Below are positions 1 to 10,726 of a stretch of DNA of 64,000 bases, in pieces. The first letter of the stretch is position 1, and every line of letters starts with the position of its first letter. The stretch comes from Rachicladosporium sp. CCFEE 5018 (Eukaryota; Ascomycota; Dothideomycetes; Cladosporiales; Cladosporiaceae), in NCBI GenBank assembly GCA_002077045.2, contig KZ111158.1, forward strand, positions 706,887-770,886, read 5' to 3'. The notes under the pieces are model-generated. The model saw only the letters and a program-made list of their open reading frames with translations, did no database searches and was not told where the DNA came from. The position numbers were made by a program, and so were the translations under genes.

Positions 1-18
1 AAGGACACGAACGACACA

Positions 19-1388
19 ATGGCTTCAGTTGGATCGCCCCAGCAGGCCCACCCGACCGGCAGCGTCTTCCCAAAGAGCCATGTCGGTTTCGACAGCATCA
101 CCCAGCAGATCGAGAAGAAGTTGGTGAAGCGGGGGTTTCAGTTCAATGTCATCTGCGTTGGTAAGTCAAAGTCACCCGTATGCGCGCTGAAAAGGAAGCG
201 GTAGCGGCGGCGGCAGCAGCAGTATACACTGCAGGCATACAGTGAAGAGGACACACGAGCTAGAAAGGCGGCATGCAGTAGCTACTGCTGGGGCGCGGCG
301 AAGTGCAGTCCCATTGCGGTGCTTGGGCCTTTGAAATCGAGAATAGGAGCTTACAACCTCCTTCACAGGTCAGACCGGTCTCGGCAAGTCGACACTCATC
401 AACACGATCTTCGCATCCAACCTCGTCAAGTCAAAAGGCCGCCTCTCCCCGGCTGAGCCCATCCGCCAGACAACCGAGATCCAGGCGGTCACCCATGTTA
501 TCGAGGAAAACGGCGTGCGTCTGCGTCTGAATATCGTCGATACGCCAGGCTATGGCGATCTTGTCAACAACGACCGCTGCTGGGACCCGATCGTCAAGTA
601 CATCAAGGACCAGCATTCAGCGTACCTGAGGAAGGAGCTTACCGCACAGCGTGAGCGCTACATCCAGGATACCCGCATTCACTGTTGTCTGTACTTCATC
701 AGCCCATCCGGACATGCTCTGCGCCCCATTGATATTGTGGTGCTGAAGAAGCTGAGCGAGACTGTCAACGTGGTCCCCGTCATCGCAAAGGCCGACTCTC
801 TCACACTTGAGGAGCGCTAGGCGTTCAAGGATCGCATCAAGGAAGAGTTTGCGTTCCACAACATCAGGATGTACCCCTATGACAACGAGGAGTACGATTC
901 TGAGGAGGCTGCTCTCAACTCGCAGATCAAGGACATCATTCCATTCGCTGTGGTCGGGTCAGAGCATACCATGAACATCAATGGGTGAGTCGAATTGGGG
1001 ACTAGTCGTACCAGTAATTGCTGACAAGTTCACAGCCGCAATGTACCAGCCCGCCAGAACCGATGGGGAACGATCAACGTGGAGGACGAGAGACACTGCG
1101 AATTCGTCTACCTCCGCGACTTCCTCACCCGCACACATTTGCAAGACCTGATCGAGACCACCAGCCAGATCCACTACGAGGGTATGTCATGGCTTACCAA
1201 GCGCCGAAGAAGCCACCCACTGACCGTGCATCACAGGCTTCCGCGCTAAACAGCTCATGGCCCTCAAGGAGTCCTCAGCACAGATGGGCGCCGGCGGCTC
1301 GCGGCCTATCTCGCCTTCGGCAGAACGTGAACTATCGCGCGGCAGCGGCGTCCCTGGTGCCAACCGCATGACTATGAACGGGTACTAG
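19..1388 (+). pseudogene. CDC10: Septin, CDC10/AspD type, with in-frame TAG
   Basis: A GTP-binding septin of the ring and filament scaffold at septa and the cell cortex. Exons read as 19-160, 369-984, 1036-1181 and 1237-1388, giving 351 codons. The N-terminus is HVGFDSITQQIEKKL. Splicing of intron 1 rebuilds the P-loop GQTGLGKS, followed by the switch motif DTPGYGD and the septin-unique NRWGTINVED and LQDLIETT blocks. The short C-terminus without a coiled coil, ending MTMNGY, fits the Cdc10 class. The oddity is codon 198 (818-820): it is TAG where related septins have Gln or a polar residue (LTLEER-x-AFK). The frame and all splice sites are intact before and after it. CAG to TAG is one C-to-T change in a CpA context. 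It may be a real nonsense allele of a duplicated gene, a base-call error, or readthrough. If translation stops there, the product loses half its G domain. Confidence 0.82.
161..368 (+). other. Septin intron 1
   Basis: Begins GTAAGT directly after the exon 1 codons VICV plus one base and ends TTCACAG. At 208 nt it is the longest intron read in this window. Splicing restores the P-loop Gly codon (G|GT). The other two septin introns are 985-1035 (51 nt) and 1182-1236 (55 nt). Confidence 0.85.
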
Positions 1389-4300
1389 ATCGTCCATGCT
1401 TCGTCCACTGACTCAGCAGCACTTATCAAGTATTACTATCTATCATCGACCAAACCGTGCTTGTAGCGCTGACTCGTGGCTACAGCCCACCTCAATACCA
1501 TAACCATCAGAGCATGAAGATTGTTGGCACGCCGAGCCATGTGCGCGCATTCGCTGCCAGTCAGGGCTGAGATGGTACCCCGGACCGAGTGGCCGAGCTG
1601 ACATGGCGCATTACCTGGGTCGTCCGTGCGACGCGTACAGCTACATATTACATTTGGAGATCATATGCAGTGCTGCCTTCGCACGAGAACGACGGAGACT
1701 GAGGTCTAGAAGCGGCTCGCATATTTCCTTGAGTTGAGCTTTAGGTGCTACAGCAAGGCGTTGCCAGAGCGATTGGCAAAAGCGAAGGTGGTGTTCATAT
1801 ACCCTGGTAATGGAGTCTTGATCATTGGTAATTCGTCTCTTCTCTCGTCTTCTTACCGACTGCCTCACGGAGGTCTAAGATTGCAAATACTTTACCATGA
1901 TTTCTTGCTTCAGCCCGAGGCTTGGCGACGTGCGTGGGTACAAGCGATAGGAAGGGATGGTGCCAACATTGCATTGCATGGCGCGATGGTCCAGACTCGC
2001 GCACCGAATTGACTTGCATACCCACGACAGCGCTGCTGCGGTGCAACACTGAAGCTCTCCGAGGCACCTCGTAACGTTGTCTGATACTGTCAGGCCGATT
2101 TCGGTACTGTGAGACATCGCCGAGGACAACGACTTCGACAGGTCGACCCGATGGCGAGAGTCTGGCGTGTCTTAGCATCGCACTCTGTGCAACGACCGAA
2201 GTGGTACCCGAACCACAGTACTGTAAGACATTTGTTGACAATCCATTAGCTCTGCAATGGACCCGACAAACAACATCGTGAGGCCTCGATATTGAGTTGC
2301 CGGTTGCAACGTATGAAACCACCGGACTGGGTCCAACATTGCAGTACCTTCGCCTGGTAAGACATTCGTCGGCGAGATCAATTGCCGCCAGACTGAGAAT
2401 GGCCGCGACCACACTTCAGCCTGCTAGGACGGCTCCTTCATCGTACCGCATGAGTCTCCCGATCCCCGTCGTGTCCCAGCCGGACGGAACCCACGTGGCG
2501 ACGGCGAGGAGACATCTCTCGCATCCTATGCAAATACTGTAAGACATTCATCGACGCGAGCAACTGCCGCTGCACCGGACGCGGCATCCCATCAGCCCTC
2601 TAAGACATCTTTCATCATCGCATCGCAGTATTCCCCGACACCCGTCGTGTCCCAGCCGTACGGAACCCACGTGGAAGACGTCGATGAGACATTCTGACCT
2701 CTATCGCATCGCATACACGCGTGCGCAGTCTCATTCCAGCCTATAGTCAGCAAGGACCCGCTTCAGCATCATAGAACCAGCATCTGAGATTTTAGAGTTC
2801 GAGACACGGATCTAGATCTGCCATAGCCTTGGGACTGCTGCGCTGAGACACGGCTGCGAACATGTGGCATGATCGGGGGTGTGTTGACAGGGCGAGCCTG
2901 TCTGTGTAAGACATTCTGGAAGGGAAAAGGAATGTTGTGCCATGGCCGCTGTGGCGGAGTGTGGTGGAATGCAAATCAACTTCCCATCAACTCTTGGCGA
3001 TGTGGTTGATTCTATGGCATCGATTCCAGGAGATGCACGATGAGGTGCAGAGACGGGACGATCGCTGTGATGATAGAGTAAGGTAGGTAGTCACCGCGCC
3101 CAGACATCACAGCCAAGCTGTTGTCGTTGTCACTGCATGCATCAGTGTCACGAGAACGTCAGGCAAATGGGCAGCTCGCGGAGAAGCACGATGCATGCTC
3201 AGCTCGGTGAAAAATGCAGGTGTTTTCGCCATCTGGCCTGACCGTTTGCACAACGGTCGACTCGCCAACCATTGCGCAACATGCTCTACCTCGGCAACAT
3301 AGTCATACTGGGAACATCCTCGCAGACAGGGCAGTATTTATCATCAACACAGTTTTGCGAAAGTGAAGTCAAAGGAGTGGATGAGTTTCAGTGTCAGACA
3401 TTTGGCGCGAGGCGGGGCGGCGTCGTAGCAGCGCTGCGCAGTAGCAGCTTCCTCGTCACCGGACCCCACTTCCACCAGGCAAACTCACGGATCGAGAATG
3501 TCGATGCAGCTACTGCACCTCCTGTATCATTATGAACATGGATGCCCCTCAGTCCCTCCACTTCCCACTGGGCAGATCCAACGCATCACCCCGCCAAGAG
3601 CGAAGTTATGCACGGCATTTCTCTCCAGCTCGAGCGAGTCGTGCGGCACTGTTTCACGCACGGCTACTATTTCGGGCCATTGACCAGGATGACCCCCGAG
3701 TCTCTGCCCGCTCCATTCCCTTGAGCGGAAGTCGCACGCAGAGCTTCTGGAGACTCGTCATGCACCGTGATGGCGTTACCGAACTGCTGGCCTGATCCAC
3801 CTGGATCGCGCCGTGCACCAGGGACGATGTGAAGGCTTTTTGCAACGGTGTCCCATCCGCCTGGCACTGTCGGGGCATCGCCTTATGGCCGTAAAGCCGT
3901 GGTCAGGCAGCAAACTGTCTCACTGTCAGGCCATTGTTTTTCGCATCGCAGCACCAGACTGGCTCACGCATCTTATCGCCCGAGTCTGGCCAGCGCAGCA
4001 ATGCATACCGCCCCCAAGAGAAACTTCAATAATTGCCATGTGTGGCGTCACCAGTCTCGGCAATGCATGACGATAATTGGTTCTCAGCCTGCACCGTGCC
4101 TGGCAACTGGCAGTAGCCCTTGGCGCGGCACCCGGCAAGATCTGCGGATGGCGCGCATATGGGATTCTCGGTTACTCGCCCTAGCCCTGTTCTGGGGCTT
4201 GCCATCGTGTTCGTTGCGGATCCTGGTCAGCTTGGCGCGAATCGCGCGAGGGTGGTGCGCAAAGACTTGCCTCAAAACTCAACTTTGCGCTGCAACCTTG

Positions 4301-4763
4301 CCCGCAGATGGCGCCGCAAGTCGGTGCTTGAACTTCTCGTGATGGCGATGCTCAGGTGGGTCAGATCCAGAATTCCTAACGCCTTTCTGTTTGAGTTTTG
4401 TCCATGCTCAGCTCCTACTGTACATTGGCCTGCATATGGGTACTATATATCCTTCCCTGTTTGTCGGTCAGCAGCCAGCTCTGTCTCCAACCGGCTAATA
4501 ACAACGTCCAACACTACTCCTCCGCACTGTACAATACATTACAACGCTACAGCAGTACCAATCTTCCACCAGACGCTCGAAAGGACAACAGTACTTCCAC
4601 CGGCTCCACGTTCACCATCACCACTCGTCCGTCCCAGCTGCGCATTCCGCGAATAGGACCTTGCAGCACGCCGTCAGCAATAGAGTGATCCTGCATTCTA
4701 GCTGCAGCTGCAACAATCACGACAAGGCTCAGCGGGGGCACGCAAATCATATAGCCGTTCGCA
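1389..4763. other. Long gene-free region with degenerate repeats
   Basis: No reading frame here looks like protein; those present are short, Arg/Ser/Pro-biased and overlap in several frames. The stretch from about 2,100 to 2,930 carries a recurring short motif (see the repeat entry). The rest, about 3,000-4,760, shows no recognisable gene, RNA or element. The last few hundred bases are probably the promoter and leader of the Ser-rich gene at 4764. Confidence 0.6.
2100..2930. repeat. Degenerate interspersed repeat with TGTAAGACATTC core
   Basis: The core TGTAAGACATT or TGAGACAT recurs near 2106, 2222, 2358, 2537, 2601, 2685 and 2906, with a related copy near 3388. Several copies continue with a TCGTCGRCGAG-like stretch and a TCAAYTGCCGC-like stretch. 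A longer near-identical pair, beginning GTCGTGTCCCAGCCG and ending CCCACGTGG, lies near 2467 and 2643. Spacing is irregular (64-221 bp), so this is not a regular satellite. It could be a decayed minisatellite or a cluster of binding sites. The function is unknown. Confidence 0.5.
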
Positions 4764-5393
4764 ATGTCTGCCACACAACTCGTACTACCACCTCTGGAGC
4801 TCAGCTTCGGCGAACCCTTCAACATGGACAACAGACCAGTCTCTATGCTCTCCCGAGCAAGTACATCGATAAGCGTGTACACTCTTGGCTCGCAACCCTC
4901 GCTCCGATCATCACTGCGGTCTTCTACCCGAGGCTCAGAACGGTCCTCTCTACGCTCAGTCAAATCCGTCCGCTTTTGCGAGACAACCGACCGGAAAACC
5001 ATCACCCCGGAATATGAGGCTCCCACAGAAGCACTCCCAGTTGCACATCTCCCCATAGACGGAACTCTCGTCAAGAAGACCAACAGCCGAAGACCGGACT
5101 CGGCACCAAAACGCTTCTCCATGTCAAGCATCAGACTACCACTCCAAGATACCACCAACAAGCAACCCACAGTCGCCGTCACAGAGGCCAGCTCAGCAGA
5201 TTTCGAGGCCTGGCTGGCGATGATGGAGACCCCGCAGCGACCAAATCTCGCACCGCGGGTCGACAGCAAAGACTCGGACCGCATGAGTGCTCTGTCGAAG
5301 ACAAAGTCAAACCGCTCAGCACTATCATTACCAGTCGAGAAGGAGAAGAAGAGCCGACGGAAAAGCTGGATCAACTTGCTTGCCAAGGCATGA
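4764..5393 (+). CDS. Ser/Arg-rich hypothetical protein
   Basis: A 209-residue single-exon frame with a clean ATG. I do not recognise the family. The protein is hydrophilic and probably disordered, with many Ser-Arg pairs around residues 45-75 (SLRSSLRSST). A basic C-terminus (KEKKSRRKSWINLLAKA) may form a short amphipathic helix. There is no signal peptide or membrane segment. A 331-codon frame on the opposite strand overlaps it, but this strand has the more protein-like, low-complexity composition typical of fungal regulatory or phospho-target proteins. Function is not assigned. Confidence 0.5.
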   Translation: MSATQLVLPPLELSFGEPFNMDNRPVSMLSRASTSISVYTLGSQPSLRSSLRSSTRGSERSSLRSVKSVRFCETTDRKTITPEYEAPTEALPVAHLPIDGTLVKKTNSRRPDSAPKRFSMSSIRLPLQDTTNKQPTVAVTEASSADFEAWLAMMETPQRPNLAPRVDSKDSDRMSALSKTKSNRSALSLPVEKEKKSRRKSWINLLAKA

Positions 5394-6536
5394 TGGACTT
5401 CATCATGGGATTGGGAGGCGGAATTTTCACGACTGGCGAAAGGGCATGGGAAACGGGATTGGTAACGGCAACGACCATTGAAATGGAGAGTGGTTTTAGC
5501 GTCTGCGATTGTCTTGTAGGATACCCCAGAATCATTGAGCAAAGCTCACTATGAAATTTACTCCATCATCCCAACCTTTCACCTGATGCATTCCTTCTGC
5601 TGCGTCTTCGCTCCCACGCCAAAGCACATAACACATGTTCGCCCTACCAAACGCACGTGCTCCAGTCATCAGTCATCACGATCTCAACACCCAAGTGCAC
5701 GCACGCACTCCACCAATTCGGCCTCATTGTGGATCTCAACAAGACGATCTTTACGTACATACTGTGGCTTCGCTGCAACCTCGGACGGCAACAGAGGCAT
5801 CGCATCCAAAAGTGCCTACAGTACATACACTCTATCCCGGGTAAGATGCTGTTCGCGTCACTGCGAGATTCATGTCCAGATTAGACCAGGATGACGCAAA
5901 CGCAGATCTGAGACACCGCGGTTGCTGACTTGTGAGACAAACACTCATGCGAACTGCTGTTTGCGCGGTCTGGATGCTTACAGAGGCACGTTACGTGGGC
6001 GCAGCACTTTGTACGGGGAGGTGACGGGGGCTGTGTCCGCCGTCGGAGGACGGAGCGCGGTGTGAGACACCATGTGCGCGGCTGGGGGCTTGAGGGCGGC
6101 TATGTACGGGGTTGGGCTCCGGCGCTGGGATGGAGGGGGGGTGAGACATCGCGCACGTGAGTAGTTTGGAGGCTAGATGGGGGTTTGGGTGCTATAGTAT
6201 TGTGTGCAGCCGGGTGACGGGGCTGCGCTCCGCTATGTACTCGGAGGGTGAGTGCTGAGACACCATGTGGACGGCCTGGGAGCTGTCCTGCGGCCGCATT
6301 GCATGGTAGGTTGACGGGGGTTTAGGTCCGTTGTCGGGGGTGAGTGGTGAACTATGAGGTGACTTTGTTGCGCGGAGTTGAGTCCTTGGAGGATGAAGGC
6401 GCGCGTGATTTGTGCACGGCAAATGCCACATGGCATGAATACAGGTCTGCGAGCCGCCGTAGCTCACGCTCGAGACATCCGGAGGCTCGCCCGCCTGCTC
6501 CTGTCCTCCCCGACCACCACCACCAGAAACACCTCT
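5394..6536. other. Intergenic region, G-rich with GAGACA repeats
   Basis: No convincing gene. From about 5,900 to 6,480 the + strand is G-rich and carries repeated TGAGACAYC words near 5909, 5932, 6062, 6142, 6254 and 6470. The pair at 6062 and 6254 shares GTGAGACACCATGTG-like sequence 192 bp apart, with GGCTATGTACGGGG-like and GACGGGG-like words between. This looks like a decayed tandem array downstream of HEM2. Confidence 0.45.
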
Positions 6537-7706
6537 TCACGTCTCCAACCAGTCCAGAAACTCCGGCGTAAAATAGCTAATCACAATATTCGCCCCCGCC
6601 CGCAAAATCCCCTCGGTAGACTCAAAGGCCATAGTCTTCAAATCAAACACCCCCGCCTTAGCCGCCGCGTGAATCATAGCGTACTCGCCACTAACCTGGT
6701 ACGCAGCAACGGGCATATCCTTCCCCAGCTCCTTCGCGTCCGAGATGATGTCCAGATACTGCGACGCGGGCTTGACCATGATGATGTCGGCGCCTTCGCC
6801 TATGTCGCGCTGGATTGCGCGACGGGCTAGTCCTCGCCCGCCGGGAGGCAGCTGGTAGCAGCGTCTGTCGCCGAAGGAGGGGACGGAGCCCGCGGCGTCG
6901 CGGAAGGGGCCGTAGAGACAGCCGGAGAATTTCGCCGAGTAGGACATCAGGACTACGCGGTGGGAGATTTGGGACTCGATTAGTTTAAGCTTGATGGCGC
7001 GGATGCGGCCGTCGTTCATGTCTGAGGGTGCGACGCAGTGGGCGCCGGCTTCGGCGTAGGCCATGGCGATGTCTGAGATGCGCTCTACTGACAGCGCGTT
7101 GTTGAGCGAGCCGTCTTCGTGCAGGATGCCGCAGTGGCCGTGTGAGGTGTACTCGCAGAGACAGACATCTGTGACGATAAAGAGGTGCGGGAAGCTGCGG
7201 CGGAGGAGGCGGATGCCTTGGATCACAGGGCCTTGAGGATCATCGGCTGCGGTGCCGAGGGCGTCTTTGATCGAAGGGGAGAGCGGGACGCCAAACAAAA
7301 CTACTGACTTAAGGCCCTTGGCTATGAGGGGCTGCAGCAATGGCACGAGCTTGTTCAGACCTATCCTTTTCTGCCCAGGTAATGAAGGAATCAGCTCGTC
7401 GTCGTCGGGATTATCGGTGATGAAGACGGGGTATATGAGCATGCTCTTCGTCAACTGCCGTTCCGCCTGCCATGATCGCGCAAGAGGATGCGAGTAGCCG
7501 CCGTGTAGCTGTGAGGATATGTCGCCCGCTATGCTGACGCTGGTCGCTGCTGTGGAAGCGTATGATTTTGCTCGTGAGACTTGTGACCGAGTGTCGTTGT
7601 GTGCGTTGTTTGTGGTCGTGCTGAGACTGCTGTGTGGGCTTGGACGCTGTGGCCGAGTATTGCCATCGCGGTATGTGAGGTCGCTGACAAGGGAGGAGAA
7701 GGACAT
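6537..7706 (-). CDS. HEM2: Delta-aminolevulinic acid dehydratase (porphobilinogen synthase)
   Basis: Condenses two 5-aminolevulinate molecules into porphobilinogen, the second step of heme synthesis, in the cytosol. The 389-residue frame matches fungal HEM2 throughout. A GGYSHPLARSWQ start to the TIM barrel lies near residue 69. The zinc-site cysteines in VCLCEYTSHGHC are C182, C184 and C192. The two active-site lysines are K259 (YSAKFSG) and K312 (MVKPAS). RRCYQLPPGGRGLARRA is also present, and the end is PEFLDWLET. All catalytic residues are kept. The first ~65 residues are a Ser/Thr-rich extension beyond the compact yeast start (yeast protein about 342 residues). It may be real, or the true start may be internal. 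No intron is needed. Confidence 0.95.
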   Translation of the reverse strand: MSFSSLVSDLTYRDGNTRPQRPSPHSSLSTTTNNAHNDTRSQVSRAKSYASTAATSVSIAGDISSQLHGGYSHPLARSWQAERQLTKSMLIYPVFITDNPDDDELIPSLPGQKRIGLNKLVPLLQPLIAKGLKSVVLFGVPLSPSIKDALGTAADDPQGPVIQGIRLLRRSFPHLFIVTDVCLCEYTSHGHCGILHEDGSLNNALSVERISDIAMAYAEAGAHCVAPSDMNDGRIRAIKLKLIESQISHRVVLMSYSAKFSGCLYGPFRDAAGSVPSFGDRRCYQLPPGGRGLARRAIQRDIGEGADIIMVKPASQYLDIISDAKELGKDMPVAAYQVSGEYAMIHAAAKAGVFDLKTMAFESTEGILRAGANIVISYFTPEFLDWLET

Positions 7707-8185
7707 GGTGGCGGTGTGTATGTAATGCGCCTGGGTATGGTATGGATGGACTCGAGGCGGGGGTGTCTGTGATTCTTAATATCAAGGTCTGGCTAGTGTC
7801 CTCGCATGCGTATGTATTGTCGTGGAGTACTGAAGAGTGATAGGAAGTTAGGGACCTTGGTATCTCAATGTGGTGGTGGATGTACAAAAGTATCTCGCTG
7901 CTGCTCAGCCGCGGTTCGTTGACCAAGTCGCTGACGTAGATGAGAAGCCGCTTCAAAATTGCATTAATGGGAGCGAAGCAAAATGTTGACAACTCATGCA
8001 TGCATTCGGCGACTATATAATGAGCCCTACCATATCTTCGGAAGTGTTTTGAAGCGCCACCGGCACCGATGCTGCGTACTTCATCCTACTCCTCTTCAAC
8101 CCATACCAATGAATAAAACCAGCAGTACGCCCTCGTTCCTCATTACCATTGCATCCATACTTCATGACCAAGGCGGCGTCTTCCC
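7707..8185. other. HEM2 upstream region
   Basis: Lies between the HEM2 start (minus strand) and the 3' end of the next minus-strand gene. It must hold the HEM2 promoter and leader. A TATATAA-like word occurs near 8015, over 300 bp from the start codon. No open frame here looks real. Confidence 0.5.
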
Positions 8186-10147
8186 TCAAGCAGCAGCCGC
8201 CGGCGCCTCGACAACAGCAGCAGAAGCTGGTAGCGCCGCCTTCTTCGCCTTCCGCTTCTCAGCCCACTCCCTACTCATCTGCCTGCTGCGCTCGGCAGCC
8301 TCAGCTCGAGCCCTCTTAGCATTCTCCTCCTTCTCCTTCTTGTCCTTCTCAGCGCTCGCTTTGGCATTGGCCACACGATCGAAGACCTCTTTGCCTTTGT
8401 TGACTGACTTTCCCCCCACCACAGATATGGTCGAGGTGATGCGCTTGCTGTCTTGGGCCGACTCGGCAGCTGTGCTGGGACGAGGCGTAGGACGTTTCGA
8501 GATTTGCAGACCGACGGGTGCTTGATGCATGCTCATCGGGCGTTGTCTAGCGCCTGTAGTGGTGCTCGAGCGTTTCAGGCCGCCTGAAGTGCTGGGTGGT
8601 AGCATTGTGCCACCGGCGATGGACTCCCGTGCGCGACTTGCGGCCGTGTGACGAACGCTGGGAGTCTTCTTGAGCATGTCTGGTACTGGCCGGGCCTTGA
8701 ACGTGGGTTTGCGCTCAGTCCTGGTATCAGTCGTTCCGGACACAGATCTCGCAGACCTCTCGCCTGATCCAGCATCCTGCTTTAGTCTTTCCTCACGTGC
8801 AGCTTTCAGTCTCGCAGCTACAGCCTCTCCGGGCAGCTGGAACGTGCTCTTCGTGGCAGGCTTCTTGCTTTTCGGTGGCGGCGGCGGAGTGGGAAAGGAG
8901 AGCGAGATTGGTCGTGGCTTGCTATGCGGGATCACAACTTCCCTTCTTTCTCTCGGGGCTTCACTCCCTATTCTCGAAGATCTGAAGTTGCTGATGTTGC
9001 TACTGGTCGACGTTACGCGCTTGTCTGCTACACTGAGCTGCACCGCGCTTTGGCGGACGCTGCTGCTGCGACCGAGGTTGGTGGTAGGAGCAGTGCTCTG
9101 ACGGACGCTGCTTGTGCGATCAATCGTGGTGGGTGGTCTTGGTCGACCAAGTGAGGGACCTTTGTCAGCATTGCCCTTGTCGGCCTGTGCGATTGAAAGC
9201 CGTGCCTGGCTTGCCCTGGTAGTTCTGACGATTGCAGCCGGCTTCGAAGCAGCAGTCGGTTTGCGCTCCACTGAGATCTTGCGTTTCTTCTCCGGAGACG
9301 CTTGAACTTCAGGAATCTCCTTCGTCACCTTCTGCACCGCCTCATCTAGCTCGTCCAAAGCTTCAATCGGACTCTGCTGCTGGATGATGACTGAGCTGTC
9401 TGTAGGTAGCGAGTCGAAGTTTTCCTGTGGCAGTCTAACCGGCGTCTCGATATGCGTTTGAGCGGCCAATGGAGTCGCTGCTTGTACTGGAGTAGTCTCC
9501 ATCGGCCCGCTCTGTTCAACCACTGGCGCCATTGGAGCTAGAGCCGGGGATTGCGCAGTGTTCCCAGGCTCTACATTCTCCTTATTGCTCGTCGACCGCT
9601 TGCCCGGCGTGTCCTTGCGCAGCTGCTGAATGACTTTAGGCGTGGCGCTCGCGACTGGCGAACCTGGACGTGCTGCTCCCAAGGACAAGTCCTCCGTGGC
9701 GATTGCCAAGTCGTCCATTGATGGCGTGAACATCTCGGTCTCCTGCTGTGTCACTCCATCCATCGCTATCGTCAGCGAATGCCCTGCTCTCTCACAGCTT
9801 CCCGTGAACCTCTTCCCGTGAACCTTACCTTCTCCCGCAGCCAAGTCCTCGATTTCCTTCGGTTGCGTCATCGTGCTCGCACCGAGGTCCTCCTTCTTGC
9901 CCTTCCCCTTACGACCTCCCTTGCGCGTCTTGCCCTCACCTTTCAATGCCTCATTCCCATCTAGACCGTCCTTACTCCCAGCGCTGTTGGGCGCGAGTTC
10001 TCCAAGTGCTGCTCTTTGCGATCCGGACGGCTCAGGAGTGCCGGGGTTCTCCGTTGCTGGGTCGCTTTTCATGGCCAACACCTCGTCTTCGTCAATGTGC
10101 ATCTCCTCGGCGATCGCGTGGGCTTTGGCGCGGGTGACGCGTGGCAT
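8186..10147 (-). CDS. Disordered Lys/Ala-rich hypothetical protein
   Basis: Reads as 653 residues if unspliced. A probable in-frame 63-nt intron at 9766-9828 (GTAAGG ... TTCGCTGACGATAG, with a CTGAC branch site) would give 632. The product is mostly Ser/Thr/Pro-rich and disordered. The N-terminus MPRVTRAKAHAIAEEM is followed by a Lys/Gly patch (residues ~75-87). A proline-rich stretch (FPTPPPPPKSKKP) lies in the middle. The last ~60 residues form a highly charged helical segment (EKDKKEKEENAKRARAEAAERS). No enzymatic motif was seen. The charged tail and Ser-Pro sites would suit a cytoskeletal or nuclear scaffold, but that is speculation. Confidence 0.8.
   Translation of the reverse strand: MPRVTRAKAHAIAEEMHIDEDEVLAMKSDPATENPGTPEPSGSQRAALGELAPNSAGSKDGLDGNEALKGEGKTRKGGRKGKGKKEDLGASTMTQPKEIEDLAAGEGKVHGKRFTGSCERAGHSLTIAMDGVTQQETEMFTPSMDDLAIATEDLSLGAARPGSPVASATPKVIQQLRKDTPGKRSTSNKENVEPGNTAQSPALAPMAPVVEQSGPMETTPVQAATPLAAQTHIETPVRLPQENFDSLPTDSSVIIQQQSPIEALDELDEAVQKVTKEIPEVQASPEKKRKISVERKPTAASKPAAIVRTTRASQARLSIAQADKGNADKGPSLGRPRPPTTIDRTSSVRQSTAPTTNLGRSSSVRQSAVQLSVADKRVTSTSSNISNFRSSRIGSEAPRERREVVIPHSKPRPISLSFPTPPPPPKSKKPATKSTFQLPGEAVAARLKAAREERLKQDAGSGERSARSVSGTTDTRTERKPTFKARPVPDMLKKTPSVRHTAASRARESIAGGTMLPPSTSGGLKRSSTTTGARQRPMSMHQAPVGLQISKRPTPRPSTAAESAQDSKRITSTISVVGGKSVNKGKEVFDRVANAKASAEKDKKEKEENAKRARAEAAERSRQMSREWAEKRKAKKAALPASAAVVEAPAAAA
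9766..9828 (-). other. Probable in-frame (3n) intron
   Basis: GTAAGG donor, CTGAC branch site 6 bases before the terminal AG, 63 nt, no stop codon. Its translation (KVHGKRFTGSCERAGH...) differs in composition from the flanks, which supports removal. Confidence 0.65.
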
Positions 10148-10726
10148 GATGGCGAATGTGAGCGGTAGGATTTATGGGACTGCTCTTCGTGATATGTTGT
10201 GACCGAAAGGGAGAATTCACGGGGATGCAAGATCAAGGAAGTACGAACGCGCACAGTAAACAGAAGGCCTGTTTGGGGTTAGCGGCTGTTTGAGACAGAA
10301 AGCTCCTGACTCGCCAGCTCCGAGACTCCCATTGCGCCTCTCACTTTCCAACACATCTCTGTCACATTCGATACCGTCAGCGCCACGCCCTGACCGATCA
10401 ACACTGTCAAGAGGGCCTTGATATCGCTGCATCGCATCGCCAAACTGCACGGGGACGATGTCCGCGCATAACTGTCGCGAGCGATGAGGCAAAGCAGGTT
10501 TGTATGCAGCATCAACCCCAGCCACTCTCCATCCACCCCATCCCGGTAAGCTCCATGCGCATTCATCTCTCTCTTTCCTCTGCTCTCTGTACCTATCTTC
10601 TGTTGTCCCACCGCGAATAGCTATCTCCGACTCACCGAGTCTGTGGTACCGGAAGCGTACCACCGGTCATCTCTCTGACTCTCGAAGCTCGCGAAATTCC
10701 GAGAAGCCCTGGTTCGTACCGAAGCT
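10148..10726. other. Divergent intergenic region
   Basis: Separates the minus-strand disordered-protein gene from the plus-strand surface-protein gene, so it should carry both promoters. From ~10,510 the + strand is CT-rich (for example CTCTCTCTTTCCTCTGC near 10566), typical of fungal core promoters and leaders. Nothing else was recognised. Confidence 0.5.

Noticed and set aside
3272..4688. Overlapping ORFs of 60-178 codons on both strands
   Set aside because: Short, Ser/Arg/Pro-biased frames overlapping in several phases; no codon or domain evidence.
4547..5542. 331-codon minus-strand frame opposite the Ser-rich hypothetical gene
   Set aside because: Composition is unlike protein, it spans intergenic sequence at both ends, and the plus-strand frame has a better start and charge pattern.
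7411..8001. 196-codon minus-strand frame upstream of HEM2
   Set aside because: It overlaps the HEM2 start in another frame and lacks protein-like composition.
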